From SAR92 bacterium MED-G29 (lineage in GTDB: Bacteria; Pseudomonadota; Gammaproteobacteria; Pseudomonadales; Porticoccaceae), in assembly GCA_002457245.1 (NCBI GenBank), contig NTJY01000001.1, forward strand, positions 1 to 64,000: DNA of 64,000 nt. The letters run 5' to 3'. The translations under genes were made by a program, and so were the position numbers. Every line of letters starts with the position of its first letter. Position 1 is the stretch's first letter. The notes beneath the pieces are model-generated. The model saw nothing but the letters and a program-made list of their open reading frames with translations, made no database searches and was not told the origin of the DNA. Positions 8,915 through 19,180 of the stretch are shown here, piece by piece.

Positions 8915-9222
8915 CTCTATTAACAATATTACTGTTAGCGCTTATTACATTTATAACCCGATACTTGTTTCTTGAACGCAGATTACCTTTGCGATTGGGT
9001 CCTCATCTCAAACAGATTCTGAGCTATAGTGCCCCCGCAGTTTTGACCGCTATTTTTGCTCCTATCCTTTTAGTTCATGATCATCAGTTAAATCTTTCTT
9101 TATCAAATAATTATTTATGGGGAGGCGCTACTGCTATTTTAGCTGCCAGTAAGACTGGCAATGTCTATTGGACTATCGGAGTAGGGACTACTGCTTTTCT
9201 CGTTGTGGGTAGTCTGCTTTGA
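8911..9222 (+). CDS. azlD: AzlD family small subunit of branched-chain amino acid exporter
   Basis: A 103-residue protein with about four hydrophobic helices, matching AzlD (LIV-E small subunit). The motif ITFITRYLFLERRLPLRLGPHLKQILSY is split across the first loop, followed by APAVLTAIFAPIL, the usual AzlD signature. It overlaps the end of azlC by 4 bp (ATGA), which supports formation of an AzlCD complex. Confidence 0.9.
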   Translation: MTLLTILLLALITFITRYLFLERRLPLRLGPHLKQILSYSAPAVLTAIFAPILLVHDHQLNLSLSNNYLWGGATAILAASKTGNVYWTIGVGTTAFLVVGSLL

Positions 9223-9319
9223 TGGTATCTGAGTTCTTTTAGAGAACGCATGAGTCACCAAAGTGACTAGCGAGATCTTGTCCTGTTGCTATTATTTATT
9301 TAAACAAAAGGCAAAGAAT

Positions 9320-10462
9320 ATGATTCCTAGAAATTTGTATGATTCCGATCATGATATGTTCCGTGACTCAGTAAGGAAATTTATCGAAGTTGAGGCGATG
9401 CCGCATCATGATCAGTGGGAAAAAGATGGGATGGTTAGCGATGAGGTATGGCTGAAGGCGGGCGAACAAGGATTTTTGGGTTTGCCGGTCCCAGAGGAGT
9501 TTGGTGGTGTAAATGTAGATTTTCGCTATAACTGCATACTTAATGAGGAAATTGCTCGATCCGGATGCACGGGTCTTGGATGGACATTACATAACGATAT
9601 ATCTGTTCCGTACATTGTTCGCTATGGTAGCGATTTCCAAAAGAAAAAGTATTTGCCAAGATGCGCCTCTGGTGAGTTAATCACAGCGATCGCAATGACA
9701 GAACCTGCTGCTGGATCTGACCTTCAGGGTACTAAGACCACCGCGGTTTTGGATGGTGATCACTATATTCTTAATGGATCTAAGACTTTTATAACTAATG
9801 GCCAAAAGGCAGGATTAGTTATTGTTGTAGCGAAAACAGACACAACTGCTGGATCTAAAGGAATTAGTTTATTACTTGTAGAGGCTGATCTTCCTGGATT
9901 TACCAAAGGGAAAAATCTTCAAAAACTTGGTATGAAAGCTCAGGATACATCTGAACTATTTTTCCAAGACGTAAGAGTGCCCAGAGAAAATTTACTAGGC
10001 GAGGAGGGCCGGGGATTTGTCTACCTTATGCAGGATTTACCCCAAGAAAGATTATCTATTGCGGTGGGTGCTGTTGCGAACGCCCAAGCAATATTAGATG
10101 CAACAGTAGACTATACGAAAGATCGTAAGGCCTTTGGAACAACGGTAGCTTCCTTTCAAAATACCCAGTTCAAGCTTGCTGAATTGGCTGCTGAAATTAC
10201 TAGTGCGGAGGTGTTTTGTGATCGCTGCACCGAGCTTTTAGTGGAAGAAAAGCTTGATACAGTGACAGCATCAAAGGCTAAGCTGTTAACTACAGACCTG
10301 CAGTGCAAAGTAGCTGATGAGTGTCTTCAACTTCATGGAGGTTGGGGTTATATGTGGGAGTATCCTGTGTGCCGTGCATTTGCTGATTCTCGAGTTCAGC
10401 GTATATACGGCGGGAGCAATGAGATTATGAAGCTAATCATTTCCCGAGATTTAATGAAATAA
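9320..10462 (+). CDS. Acyl-CoA dehydrogenase (long-chain type)
   Basis: A 380-residue FAD-dependent acyl-CoA dehydrogenase. In order there are an N-terminal helical domain (RKFIEVEAMPHHDQWE), the acyl-CoA/FAD beta domain with AIAMTEPAAGSDLQGTKT and ITNGQKAGLVIVVAKT, and the C-terminal helical domain with RKAFGTTVASFQNTQFKLAE and the closing VQRIYGGSNEIMKLIISR. The LPQERLSIA segment carries the Glu that serves as catalytic base in the long-chain and isovaleryl branches. I place the start at ATG 9320 rather than GTG 9263: the extra 19 residues are not family-like and the ATG gives the usual 380 length. Role: first step of fatty-acid beta-oxidation or branched-chain degradation. It stands alone, convergent with the aldolase gene. 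Confidence 0.93.
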   Translation: MIPRNLYDSDHDMFRDSVRKFIEVEAMPHHDQWEKDGMVSDEVWLKAGEQGFLGLPVPEEFGGVNVDFRYNCILNEEIARSGCTGLGWTLHNDISVPYIVRYGSDFQKKKYLPRCASGELITAIAMTEPAAGSDLQGTKTTAVLDGDHYILNGSKTFITNGQKAGLVIVVAKTDTTAGSKGISLLLVEADLPGFTKGKNLQKLGMKAQDTSELFFQDVRVPRENLLGEEGRGFVYLMQDLPQERLSIAVGAVANAQAILDATVDYTKDRKAFGTTVASFQNTQFKLAELAAEITSAEVFCDRCTELLVEEKLDTVTASKAKLLTTDLQCKVADECLQLHGGWGYMWEYPVCRAFADSRVQRIYGGSNEIMKLIISRDLMK

Positions 10463-10517
10463 CTATCTAGTCCTAAATGGAAAACCCTCTGAAAAGAGAT
10501 TCCGCTTTTGTAGATAA

Positions 10518-11252
10518 TTAGTCCTTATAAGACGAGTCTATTTTGTCAATAATGCGAACGAAGGCGCTAAATTCCAGTTCTCCTAAAGGCAATCCCATAC
10601 TTTGTTTTGCCATCAGTTGCTCAGACTTTTCAAGTACTTCATTAGGCACCGGTATCATTGGCTGGTTAGTTGAATCACAAGTGACCTGAACTTCGCATGA
10701 TCTCTCTAAGCTCCAAAGATTCATAAACGCCTCGGGAATCGTTCGACCGCACGCGAGAAGTCCATGGTTACGCAATATTAGAAGGGTTTTGTCGCCAAGA
10801 TTGGCAACTAAACGAGGCTTTTCATCATCCATAACAGTGATGCCTTCGAAGTCATGGTAAGCGATACGATTGTGCAACAAGGCAGAGTAGAAGTTATCAT
10901 TACGAAGACCCTTTTCTGAGCACGCAACAGCCATTCCAGCACTCGTATGAGTGTGGGCGATGCAATGAACCTCGGGCCTAGCAGCGTGAATCGCCGTATG
11001 AATAAGAATACCCGCTGGATTGACTGCATAATCAGTTTCTTCAACAATATTTCCGTCGATATCAACCTTAACTAAATTAGATGCAGTGACCTCACTGTAG
11101 TGAAGCCCATAGGGATTTATTAAAAAATGATGTTCATCCCCAGGAATTTTAACTGTGATGTGATTGAAGATCATTTCACTCCAACCCATGTAATCGAAGA
11201 TACGGTAACACGCTGCTAATTGGGTCCGGAGATCTCTTTCAGTTTTTTCCAT
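10518..11252 (-). CDS. Class II aldolase/adducin family protein
   Basis: A 244-residue protein of the class II aldolase/adducin N-terminal fold. The metal-binding histidines are in AHTHTSAG (near residues 99-101), with a third in the RNHGLLACG motif; the substrate loop FNHITVKIPG and INPYGLHYSEVTASNLVKVD are also conserved. Relatives include L-fuculose-phosphate aldolase and decarboxylases, but this subgroup (aldolase_II-like, about 240-260 residues) has no firm substrate. The gene is isolated, convergent with the acyl-CoA dehydrogenase and 84 bp downstream of the flavoprotein on the same strand. Confidence 0.88.
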   Translation of the reverse strand: MEKTERDLRTQLAACYRIFDYMGWSEMIFNHITVKIPGDEHHFLINPYGLHYSEVTASNLVKVDIDGNIVEETDYAVNPAGILIHTAIHAARPEVHCIAHTHTSAGMAVACSEKGLRNDNFYSALLHNRIAYHDFEGITVMDDEKPRLVANLGDKTLLILRNHGLLACGRTIPEAFMNLWSLERSCEVQVTCDSTNQPMIPVPNEVLEKSEQLMAKQSMGLPLGELEFSAFVRIIDKIDSSYKD

Positions 11253-11336
11253 TGCCTAATGCTCTTAATTGTTCTTTCCAGAAGTATACATAATGAATTA
11301 ATAAAATTAATAGAATTAATCAAAACAAAATATTAT

Positions 11337-12332
11337 CTATATATAGCAAAGAAGCGCTTCCGCCGCTGCCCATCCTGATAACACTGCTCCCTCGACACGA
11401 GGTCCGTCAAATGCATCTCCCGCTAAGATAATTGGTGGTAAATCTGTATCTTCGTTTGCAATCATGCAAGGCTTCGTATCAATGTTAACCGGCTTACTGT
11501 AACGCCAGCCATGAACCTGAAACTCTTTTACCTCTGCCTTGATAAATGGCTTAGCCGCTTTAATAAGTAAACCTCCAGAAGCATTGGAATCCTCATTGAA
11601 ATATCTAGAGCTAAAATCACCGCTTGCATGGATAGTAACCGAGGGTATTGCAGATACGCCCTTTTGTTGATTATCAGTAATCCAAGCGATTGGCCCTTCA
11701 TTCAGCATTAGCGCTCCTGGTGGGGTTAATGCGCTGGGCATATCTAAAATTGCCATTACAGAGAGGCAGCTTTCATAAGTGATGTGATCGAGACGTTGCT
11801 TATTATGCGAACTTAACTGAATATTGCCAGCGGCAAGCAGTGTTTTAGTTTGAGGCACTGGCGAGGTCACTATGAGCGCTCGAGACTTAATGGTATCGCC
11901 GTTTTCTAAAAGAGTGAACCAGAATGACTCATCACTACTTATTGATGTTACCTGATTGGAACATCGCACATCTAATCCTACAGCTAAATTTTTAGCAATC
12001 GCGGTCATTGTAGGTACTCCACGATACCGTGCGTGACTATTGGGATGACCTGGAAAGCTGCTATACCATTTCTCTGCCACTCCAGCCTCTATCCATTGCT
12101 GTACTTGTGACAAGAAACGAGGATGGCGAGTTGTCATAAACTGTGCGCCATTATCAAAGCTTGCATTGGCTATATGACGACTAGCAAGTCGTCCTCCAGG
12201 TCCTCTACCTTTGTCTACAACGATGACATTACGACCTTGGCTTTTTAGATCTGATGCCGCTGCTAACCCAGCTAAACCGGCACCAATAATAAGAACATCT
12301 ATAATCTGTTTAGATCCAGAATCGTCATTCAT
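11337..12332 (-). CDS. Renalase-like FAD-dependent oxidoreductase
   Basis: A 331-residue flavoprotein. The N-terminal dinucleotide motif is IIGAGLAGLAAASDL (about residues 15-29), followed by the second FAD motif DKGRGPGGRLASR, characteristic of the bacterial renalase-like/amine-oxidase branch, and FDNGAQFMT. The C-terminal FAD motif is IILAGDAFDGPRVEGAVLSGWAAAE. The substrate is uncertain; bacterial renalases oxidise off-pathway dihydronicotinamides. It is preceded 39 bp upstream by the tiny DUF2256 gene on the same strand, a common neighbour of photolyase/flavoprotein genes. Confidence 0.9.
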   Translation of the reverse strand: MNDDSGSKQIIDVLIIGAGLAGLAAASDLKSQGRNVIVVDKGRGPGGRLASRHIANASFDNGAQFMTTRHPRFLSQVQQWIEAGVAEKWYSSFPGHPNSHARYRGVPTMTAIAKNLAVGLDVRCSNQVTSISSDESFWFTLLENGDTIKSRALIVTSPVPQTKTLLAAGNIQLSSHNKQRLDHITYESCLSVMAILDMPSALTPPGALMLNEGPIAWITDNQQKGVSAIPSVTIHASGDFSSRYFNEDSNASGGLLIKAAKPFIKAEVKEFQVHGWRYSKPVNIDTKPCMIANEDTDLPPIILAGDAFDGPRVEGAVLSGWAAAEALLCYI

Positions 12333-12371
12333 TGGCTTTTACCATGATTTTTCTTACAGTGGAGAGATGAA

Positions 12372-12518
12372 TCATCGACGTACATCTGATTTGCAGCGCT
12401 TGGAGCAGAACTTCACTTCTTCCCAGCAACGAGCCCATTTTTTTCGCCAAGCAAACGGACGGTTGCAGGCAACACACAATTTAGTTGGTAGATCACTTTT
12501 TTTCTTCATGGCACTCAT
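12372..12518 (-). CDS. DUF2256 small zinc-ribbon-like protein
   Basis: A 48-codon gene read on the minus strand. It starts ATG-AGT-GCC-ATG with AAGGAG about 20 nt upstream; the second ATG at 12509 is an alternative start giving 45 residues. The protein reads KKKSDLPTKLCVACNRPFAW, then RKKWARCWEEVKFCSKRC and a short basic tail. The Cys pattern CxxC...C...CxxxC and the RPFAWRKKWARCW core are the DUF2256 signature. Function is unknown; the Cys pairs suggest Zn binding. It sits between gatB and the renalase-like gene. An overlapping plus-strand frame is spurious. Confidence 0.88.
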   Translation of the reverse strand: MSAMKKKSDLPTKLCVACNRPFAWRKKWARCWEEVKFCSKRCKSDVRR

Positions 12519-12583
12519 AGTCAAATTAAAACGGTGTTCTCCTTACGGAATGAGTAACGTTTTAGTCTATTTATGCATTGGCT

Positions 12584-14041
12584 CTAAATAAGTTCGTTCA
12601 ATTTCTCAAGTAATATTTGATTAACCTGTTGCGGATTAGCTTGACCTCTAGATGCCTTCATTATTTGCCCCATAAAGCCACCCATTTTCTTTTTTCTCTT
12701 GCTTTCGTCGCTGTTAACATAATCCGTAACCATGGCAGGATTAGCCTCGATGACCTCAGTTACTATTTTCTCAAGCGATCCGCTATCGGAAAGCTGTTTT
12801 AATCCTCTGGCCTCAATAATCTCATCAGCATTACCTTCCCCAAGCCAAATTGCATCAAATACCTGTTTAGCCATCTTACTAGAAATGGTGTTATCTGAAA
12901 TTCGTAAAATTAAACCTGCTAACTGACTTGAAGACACTGGGCTATTCGAAATATTCTTATTCTCCATGTTAAGGCGAGCAGTGAGGTCACCCATGACCCA
13001 ATTTGCAGCTAATTTTGGATTTTTAGTTTTCTCCGCAACTGATTCAAAAAATTCTGCATTACTAGTGTCGCTCGCAAGGATTTCTGCGTCATAGTCTGAT
13101 AGAAGGTATTGTTGAGTAAAACGGCTTTTGCGGGCATCTGGTAACTCAGGTAATGAGCTACGAAGTTCGTCAAGAGTTTGATCAGAGACAATGACAGGTA
13201 ATAAGTCTGGACATGGGAAGTAACGATAGTCATTAGCCTCCTCTTTACTGCGCATTGGCTTTGAAATTTTGGTATCCCCATTATAAAGACGCGTTTCTTG
13301 AGTTACTTTGCCACCATCCTCAATAAGATCAATCTGTCGATCAACCTCTAATTGAATTGCCTCTTCCATGAATTTAAATGAATTAAGATTTTTTGTCTCA
13401 GTTCGGATGCCTAGCGCAGAACTGCCAGATGGGCGAACGGACACGTTCACATCAAAACGCATACTACCCTGACTCATCTCACCGTCACAGATACCAATGG
13501 AGGTAACAATACTATGAAGTTTTTTTGCAAAAGCGACTGCCTCATCTGAACTTCTCATATCAGGTTCTGATACGATTTCGATTAGGGGAGTGCCTGCCCG
13601 ATTTAAATCAACTCCTGAAACACCTATAGGTATGTCACCGTCGTGTATTGATTTACCTGCATCTTCTTCCAAGTGGGCATGATGTATACGAATAGCTTTA
13701 GTGGTGCCATCTGCTAACGGAATTACTACACGTCCTGGTCCTACGATAGGCTTTTCAAGCTGCGTTGTCTGGTAGCCCTTTGGAAGATCTGGATAAAAAT
13801 AATTCTTTCTTTCAAATACTGATTTTTGCTCGATTTCAGCATCTATCGCAAGTCCGAACATAATGGCGTAGTTCACGGCTTGCTTGTTTAATACGGGTAA
13901 TGTCCCAGGCATAGCGAGGTCAATGGCACAGGCTTGAGTATTGGGGCTTGCGCCAAATCTCGTGCTGGATCCTGAAAAAATTTTAGTCTTTGTCGCCAGC
14001 TGAACATGTACCTCGAGGCCTATAACAGTTTCCCAGCTCAT
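12584..14041 (-). CDS. gatB: Asp/Glu-tRNA amidotransferase subunit B
   Basis: A 485-residue GatB. It starts [22 protein letters not shown], with the invariant [11 protein letters not shown], the catalytic-domain HLEEDAGKS, the [17 protein letters not shown] motif and the C-terminal YqeY-like domain ending in [17 protein letters not shown]. It presents mischarged Glu-tRNA(Gln) and/or Asp-tRNA(Asn), phosphorylates it and uses ammonia from GatA. The gatA stop and gatB start overlap as ATGA. It is the last gene of gatCAB. Presence of GatCAB implies that at least one of GlnRS/AsnRS is missing or supplemented. Confidence 0.97.
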   Translation of the reverse strand: MSWETVIGLEVHVQLATKTKIFSGSSTRFGASPNTQACAIDLAMPGTLPVLNKQAVNYAIMFGLAIDAEIEQKSVFERKNYFYPDLPKGYQTTQLEKPIVGPGRVVIPLADGTTKAIRIHHAHLEEDAGKSIHDGDIPIGVSGVDLNRAGTPLIEIVSEPDMRSSDEAVAFAKKLHSIVTSIGICDGEMSQGSMRFDVNVSVRPSGSSALGIRTETKNLNSFKFMEEAIQLEVDRQIDLIEDGGKVTQETRLYNGDTKISKPMRSKEEANDYRYFPCPDLLPVIVSDQTLDELRSSLPELPDARKSRFTQQYLLSDYDAEILASDTSNAEFFESVAEKTKNPKLAANWVMGDLTARLNMENKNISNSPVSSSQLAGLILRISDNTISSKMAKQVFDAIWLGEGNADEIIEARGLKQLSDSGSLEKIVTEVIEANPAMVTDYVNSDESKRKKKMGGFMGQIMKASRGQANPQQVNQILLEKLNELI

Positions 14042-15492
14042 GCTAGCTCCGAGGGCATATGGTTATGCCAGTCCGTGGATTGCTGAAATTGGTGAGCGAC
14101 ATTGAGTATGCGCTCCTCGTTGAAGTAATTACCAATAATTTGTAAGCCAACTGGCTTGCCATCGACTTGGCCGCAAGGTATCGACATACCTGGCAGGCCT
14201 GCTAGATTGGTGGCAATGGTATAGATGTCTTCAAGATACATTGCCACTGGATCATTTCCCTTGGCTCCAAATTTGAATGCGGGCGATGGGCATGTTGGAC
14301 CCATAATCAAGTCTACAGATTTAAACGCATCTGAGAAGTCTTGCTGAATCAGTTTGCGAACTTGTTGGGCCTTTCCGTAGTACGCATCGTAGTATCCTGC
14401 GGAAAGGCAATACGTTCCTATCATAATACGGCGCTGAACCTCCTCTCCAAAGCCTTCGGAGCGAGATCTTCGATATAAATCTTCAAGGTCTTTTGGCTCT
14501 TTGCAGCGGTAGCCGTATTTTACGCCATCGAATCGGGATAAGTTGGCAGATGCTTCCGCAGGGGCAATCACATAATAAGCGGGAACGGATAGATGAGATG
14601 ATGGGAGTTTAATATCAATGAGTTTAGCGCCGAGGTTCTGTAATTCGACCAGCGAATTTCGGACAGCTTGCTCAGTACCTGAGTGAAGGCCTTCTGAAAA
14701 ATACTCACGCGGTATACCAATCTTTAAACCATTAATGGGATTATCTAATTTAGATCGATAGTTTGGAATCGGTTCATTGACTGAAGTAGAGTCCTTTTCA
14801 TCAAAACTCGCCATTGCGTTCAAGAGGATAGCGCAATCTTCAGCGGTGCGAGCCATTGGGCCAGCTTGATCTAGACTTGAGGCAAATGCGATCATTCCCC
14901 AGCGTGATACTCGACCATAGGTCGGTTTTAAGCCGCTAATTCCACACAGAGCTGCTGGTTGCCGTATTGAACCTCCGGTATCAGTGGCGGTTGCTCCCGG
15001 CGCTAGTCTGGCGGAGATAGCAGCCGCTGAGCCCCCAGATGAGCCGCCTGGAACGCAGTCTAATGCCCAAGGATTATGCACTGGCCCATAAAAACTCGTC
15101 TCATTAGATGAGCCCATGGCAAACTCGTCCATGTTCGTTTTGCCGAGCATTACAGCTCCATCATTTTCGAAATTCTCGACAACTGTGGCATTGTATGGAG
15201 GGATAAAATTATCAAGCATTTTTGAACCGCAGCTTGTTCGCACTCCATTGGTGCAGAAGATATCTTTATGTAGGATTGGAATACCACACATCTCAGGTGC
15301 ATTGCCGTTAGCTAAACGTTGATCCGCTGAAATCGCAGATTCGAGAGCTTGGCTAGCTGTTGTGGTGATAATGGCGTTATAGTCGCCATTAAGTTCTTTT
15401 ATGCGATTGAGGAAGTGTTGAGTCAACTCAACACTTGAAAATTTATTGCTTCGGAGCCCGTTTATGAGTTCAGCTAGGGTAAAGTTGTGCAT
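14038..15492 (-). CDS. gatA: Asp/Glu-tRNA amidotransferase subunit A
   Basis: A 484-residue amidase-signature glutaminase. The Ser-cisSer-Lys triad is visible: Lys76 in PILHKDIFC, the cis-Ser in [10 protein letters not shown] (about 151-152) and the nucleophile Ser175 in [10 protein letters not shown]. It hydrolyses glutamine and channels ammonia to GatB. It is downstream of gatC by 10 bp and overlaps gatB by 4 bp. Full length, no anomalies. Confidence 0.97.
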   Translation of the reverse strand: MHNFTLAELINGLRSNKFSSVELTQHFLNRIKELNGDYNAIITTTASQALESAISADQRLANGNAPEMCGIPILHKDIFCTNGVRTSCGSKMLDNFIPPYNATVVENFENDGAVMLGKTNMDEFAMGSSNETSFYGPVHNPWALDCVPGGSSGGSAAAISARLAPGATATDTGGSIRQPAALCGISGLKPTYGRVSRWGMIAFASSLDQAGPMARTAEDCAILLNAMASFDEKDSTSVNEPIPNYRSKLDNPINGLKIGIPREYFSEGLHSGTEQAVRNSLVELQNLGAKLIDIKLPSSHLSVPAYYVIAPAEASANLSRFDGVKYGYRCKEPKDLEDLYRRSRSEGFGEEVQRRIMIGTYCLSAGYYDAYYGKAQQVRKLIQQDFSDAFKSVDLIMGPTCPSPAFKFGAKGNDPVAMYLEDIYTIATNLAGLPGMSIPCGQVDGKPVGLQIIGNYFNEERILNVAHQFQQSTDWHNHMPSELA

Positions 15493-15502
15493 GTTAGACT
15501 CT

Positions 15503-15787
15503 TTAATCGATCATTTTTGGGACAGCAAAAAAACCGTTATATATTTCAGGAGCGGTGGCCTGCAATTCATCTATTTTGTTGCTCTCTGTGATCTCATCTT
15601 CCCGAAGTCTTTGAGCGATATGGAAGGGCCTTGATACGTCAATCGATTCCGTTTGAGCTGACTGCAGCTGATCAACTAATGCCAGGACGCTACTTAAACG
15701 GTCGGTGACATCAGTGATTGTCTTATCATCAACCACCAAACGAGATAGCGAGGCAAGTTTCTTGATCTCCGCTGGTTTAATGGCCAT
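15503..15787 (-). CDS. gatC: Asp/Glu-tRNA amidotransferase subunit C
   Basis: A 94-residue GatC, first gene of gatCAB. The N-terminal helix [18 protein letters not shown] and the central [25 protein letters not shown] match the family belt that wraps around GatA and GatB. A good Shine-Dalgarno sequence (GGGAGAAA, minus strand) precedes the ATG. It is divergent from mreB across about 320 bp. Confidence 0.95.
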   Translation of the reverse strand: MAIKPAEIKKLASLSRLVVDDKTITDVTDRLSSVLALVDQLQSAQTESIDVSRPFHIAQRLREDEITESNKIDELQATAPEIYNGFFAVPKMID

Positions 15788-17141
<1,354 letters not shown>

Positions 17142-17196
17142 AGCGCTCTCGTTGAACTTAAAGCTTCATTTTTATTAAGTTATCGGGAGCATTAAC

Positions 17197-18045
17197 ATCA
17201 GGAAAGTTTTAGTTAAGCCATCCTCGATTCTTCGACGAATTCTGATTGTTATTTTTTTAGCTTTTGGATTCATGGCGTTCAATTCTAATTTATCATGGTT
17301 CAAACCCCTGGTTGATATCTCAGGTAGAGCTCTATTGCCAGTGCATTGGTTGGCTATGATTCCAAGTAGACTTGACGATTGGGCGCAGTCGACATTTTTC
17401 TCAAGATCTGAGCTAGAAACTGAAAACAGCCGACTGAATCAAGAAAATTTAGTTCATAGAGCACAACTTCAGCGGATGGGTGAGCTGGCCGCTGAAAATC
17501 TTCGCCTACGTTTATTACTTAATGCTACAGAGCTGTTAGGGGATAGCGTGCTTGTCACAGAGGTGATAGGAGTCTCTCCAAGCCCGAAAAACCATACCTT
17601 AATAATTGACAGAGGAGCCTCTGATGGAGTGTATTTGGGTCAGCCCATCCTTGATGCCCAAGGTCTTATGGGGCAGGTGACTGCTGTTTTCAGTGGACAT
17701 AGCACTGCGCTATTAATAACAGATAGTTCGCATGCGCTTCCCGTGCAAGTGCTCAGAAATGGAATGCGCTCGATAGCTGAGGGAACTTCAGACTACAATC
17801 GCATGAGACTGAGATTTATCTCACCAACCGCTGATATAAAGGTAGATGATAAATTAGTCAGTTCTGGATTAGGTGGTCGCTTCCCGCCTGGCTATCCAGT
17901 TGGAACTGTTGAGAGCATAAGGCATGACTCTGGGGCCAATTTCATAGAGGTTAAAATTACTCCATCTGCTGAAATAGATCGCAGTAAACATCTGCTGTTG
18001 GTTTTCACATCTAACGATGGCGATACTAATAGGCAAATACAGTGA
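17197..18045 (+). CDS. mreC: Rod-shape protein MreC (probable ATC start)
   Basis: An MreC protein with an N-terminal membrane helix, a coiled coil (about residues 65-105: SELETENSRLNQENLVHRAQ) and the beta-barrel domain with VIGVSPSPKNHTLIIDRGASDGV and GLGGRFPPGYPVGTV. The first ATG in frame (17272) would cut the transmembrane helix in half. The frame stays open upstream and encodes RKVLVKPSSILRRILIVIF, exactly the basic stretch plus helix that MreC needs. No ATG, GTG or TTG occurs there. GGGAG at 17185-17189 lies 7 nt before an ATC codon at 17197 (ATT at 17191 is too close). I therefore place the start at ATC, giving 282 residues. The stop overlaps mreD (GTGA). Confidence 0.8.
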   Translation: MRKVLVKPSSILRRILIVIFLAFGFMAFNSNLSWFKPLVDISGRALLPVHWLAMIPSRLDDWAQSTFFSRSELETENSRLNQENLVHRAQLQRMGELAAENLRLRLLLNATELLGDSVLVTEVIGVSPSPKNHTLIIDRGASDGVYLGQPILDAQGLMGQVTAVFSGHSTALLITDSSHALPVQVLRNGMRSIAEGTSDYNRMRLRFISPTADIKVDDKLVSSGLGGRFPPGYPVGTVESIRHDSGANFIEVKITPSAEIDRSKHLLLVFTSNDGDTNRQIQ

Positions 18046-18518
18046 CCTCTGTAAAATCAGTATCTTTGCTATTTGGGACTATCTTATTTGCTACAGTAAT
18101 TCAGTTATTACCTCTTTCCGGGTACTATTTTCTCTGGAGGCCCAATTTTCTCTTCTTAGTTACTATCGGATGGATTATTTTTAGGCCTAATTATTGGGGT
18201 ATTGGCTTTGCCGCGGTTTTGGGGCTATTCGCCGATATGGTTTTTCGATCGCCAGTTGGATTATATGTATTAGTCTTCGGAGTAATCGCGTCACTTCCAT
18301 TAATCTTAAGTCGTTGGCTCGTGTACTTTACGATCGTACATAGATGTGTTTTTGTATTTATTCTAGTAATTATTTTTGAACTCTTAGAAAATGCGATTTT
18401 TGGTCTTTGGGGGACGCCAACAGATTATAGGTCTATTCCTATACGAGCACTGTTATCAGGATTGATTTGGCCAATTTTTGATAAATTCTTTACCAAAGTG
18501 GTAATACTGCGCCCTTAA
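18042..18518 (+). CDS. mreD: Rod-shape protein MreD
   Basis: A 158-residue, five-helix inner-membrane protein. Family features are the YYFLWRPNFLFLVTIGWIIFRPNYWGIGFAAVLGLFADM run (in pieces: RPNFLF, RPNYWGIG, GLFADM) and the C-terminal SGLIWPIFD. It starts with GTG overlapping the mreC stop by 4 bp, so translation is coupled. It works with MreBC and RodA/PBP2 in rod-shape elongation. Confidence 0.93.
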   Translation: MTSVKSVSLLFGTILFATVIQLLPLSGYYFLWRPNFLFLVTIGWIIFRPNYWGIGFAAVLGLFADMVFRSPVGLYVLVFGVIASLPLILSRWLVYFTIVHRCVFVFILVIIFELLENAIFGLWGTPTDYRSIPIRALLSGLIWPIFDKFFTKVVILRP

Positions 18519-18562
18519 ATTTTTGATGATATTCTTGAGAAAACATACTAGTAAATTAAATT

Positions 18563-19180
18563 ATGCCACACTTAAGCTCCTCAGATTTTGACCTTGTCTT
18601 AGCGTCATCCTCTCCGAGACGAATGGAGATACTTAATCAATTGGGTGTCCGATACCAAGCAGTTAGCCCAATGATAGATGAAAGCTTAAGATATGGTGAG
18701 AGTGGCGAGGAATATGTACGTCGTTTAGCTCTAGACAAGGCATCTGCTCTAGCAATGCATGAATTGTCTCCGCCAATTTTAGGAGCTGATACAGCAATTG
18801 TTTGCCGAGGCGAAGTTTTCGGTAAACCACAAGATTTTGAACAATTTAAAGAAATGTTGGAGGCGCTATCTGGAAGTAAACACGTTGTATTATCAGCGGT
18901 GGCTGTAAATAATGGGAAATCAAGTAGTGTTCTTGTTTGTGAGACAAGCGTTAGTTTCCGAGAGATTACTAATCAAGAAATTAATTACTATTGGAGAACT
19001 GGCGAGCCTAGAGATAAAGCAGGAGGATATGCAATTCAGGGTAAGGGGGCTATTTTTATAAAACATATTTCAGGTAGTTATAGCGGAGTTGTTGGCTTAC
19101 CAATTTTTGAGACTAGTCAACTGATGAAAAACTTTAATATTCCTTTTATGGGTTTAAAGACAGAGATTTACAATGACTAA
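18563..19180 (+). CDS. maf: Maf/YhdE nucleotide pyrophosphatase
   Basis: A 205-residue Maf protein. The substrate loop LVLASSSPRRMEILNQLG is at residues 11-28, with the conserved DES (MIDESL), the ADTAIV catalytic Asp segment and the C-terminal DKAGGYAIQGKGAIFIKHISGSYSGVVGLP, split here at YAIQGKGA. Position after mreD points to the YhdE (dTTP/UTP pyrophosphatase) branch, which hydrolyses non-canonical or excess nucleotides. Its end overlaps the yhdP start by 8 bp. rng (cafA), which usually follows, is not here. Confidence 0.93.
   Translation: MPHLSSSDFDLVLASSSPRRMEILNQLGVRYQAVSPMIDESLRYGESGEEYVRRLALDKASALAMHELSPPILGADTAIVCRGEVFGKPQDFEQFKEMLEALSGSKHVVLSAVAVNNGKSSSVLVCETSVSFREITNQEINYYWRTGEPRDKAGGYAIQGKGAIFIKHISGSYSGVVGLPIFETSQLMKNFNIPFMGLKTEIYND

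Noticed and set aside
9223..9319. Small hairpins (GTTCT/AGAAC, GTCAC/GTGAC) after azlD
   Set aside because: Stems are 5 bp with no T tract; too weak to call a terminator.
12211..12591. 126-codon plus-strand open frame
   Set aside because: It runs antisense to the renalase-like gene and the DUF2256 gene, both of which have clear family motifs.
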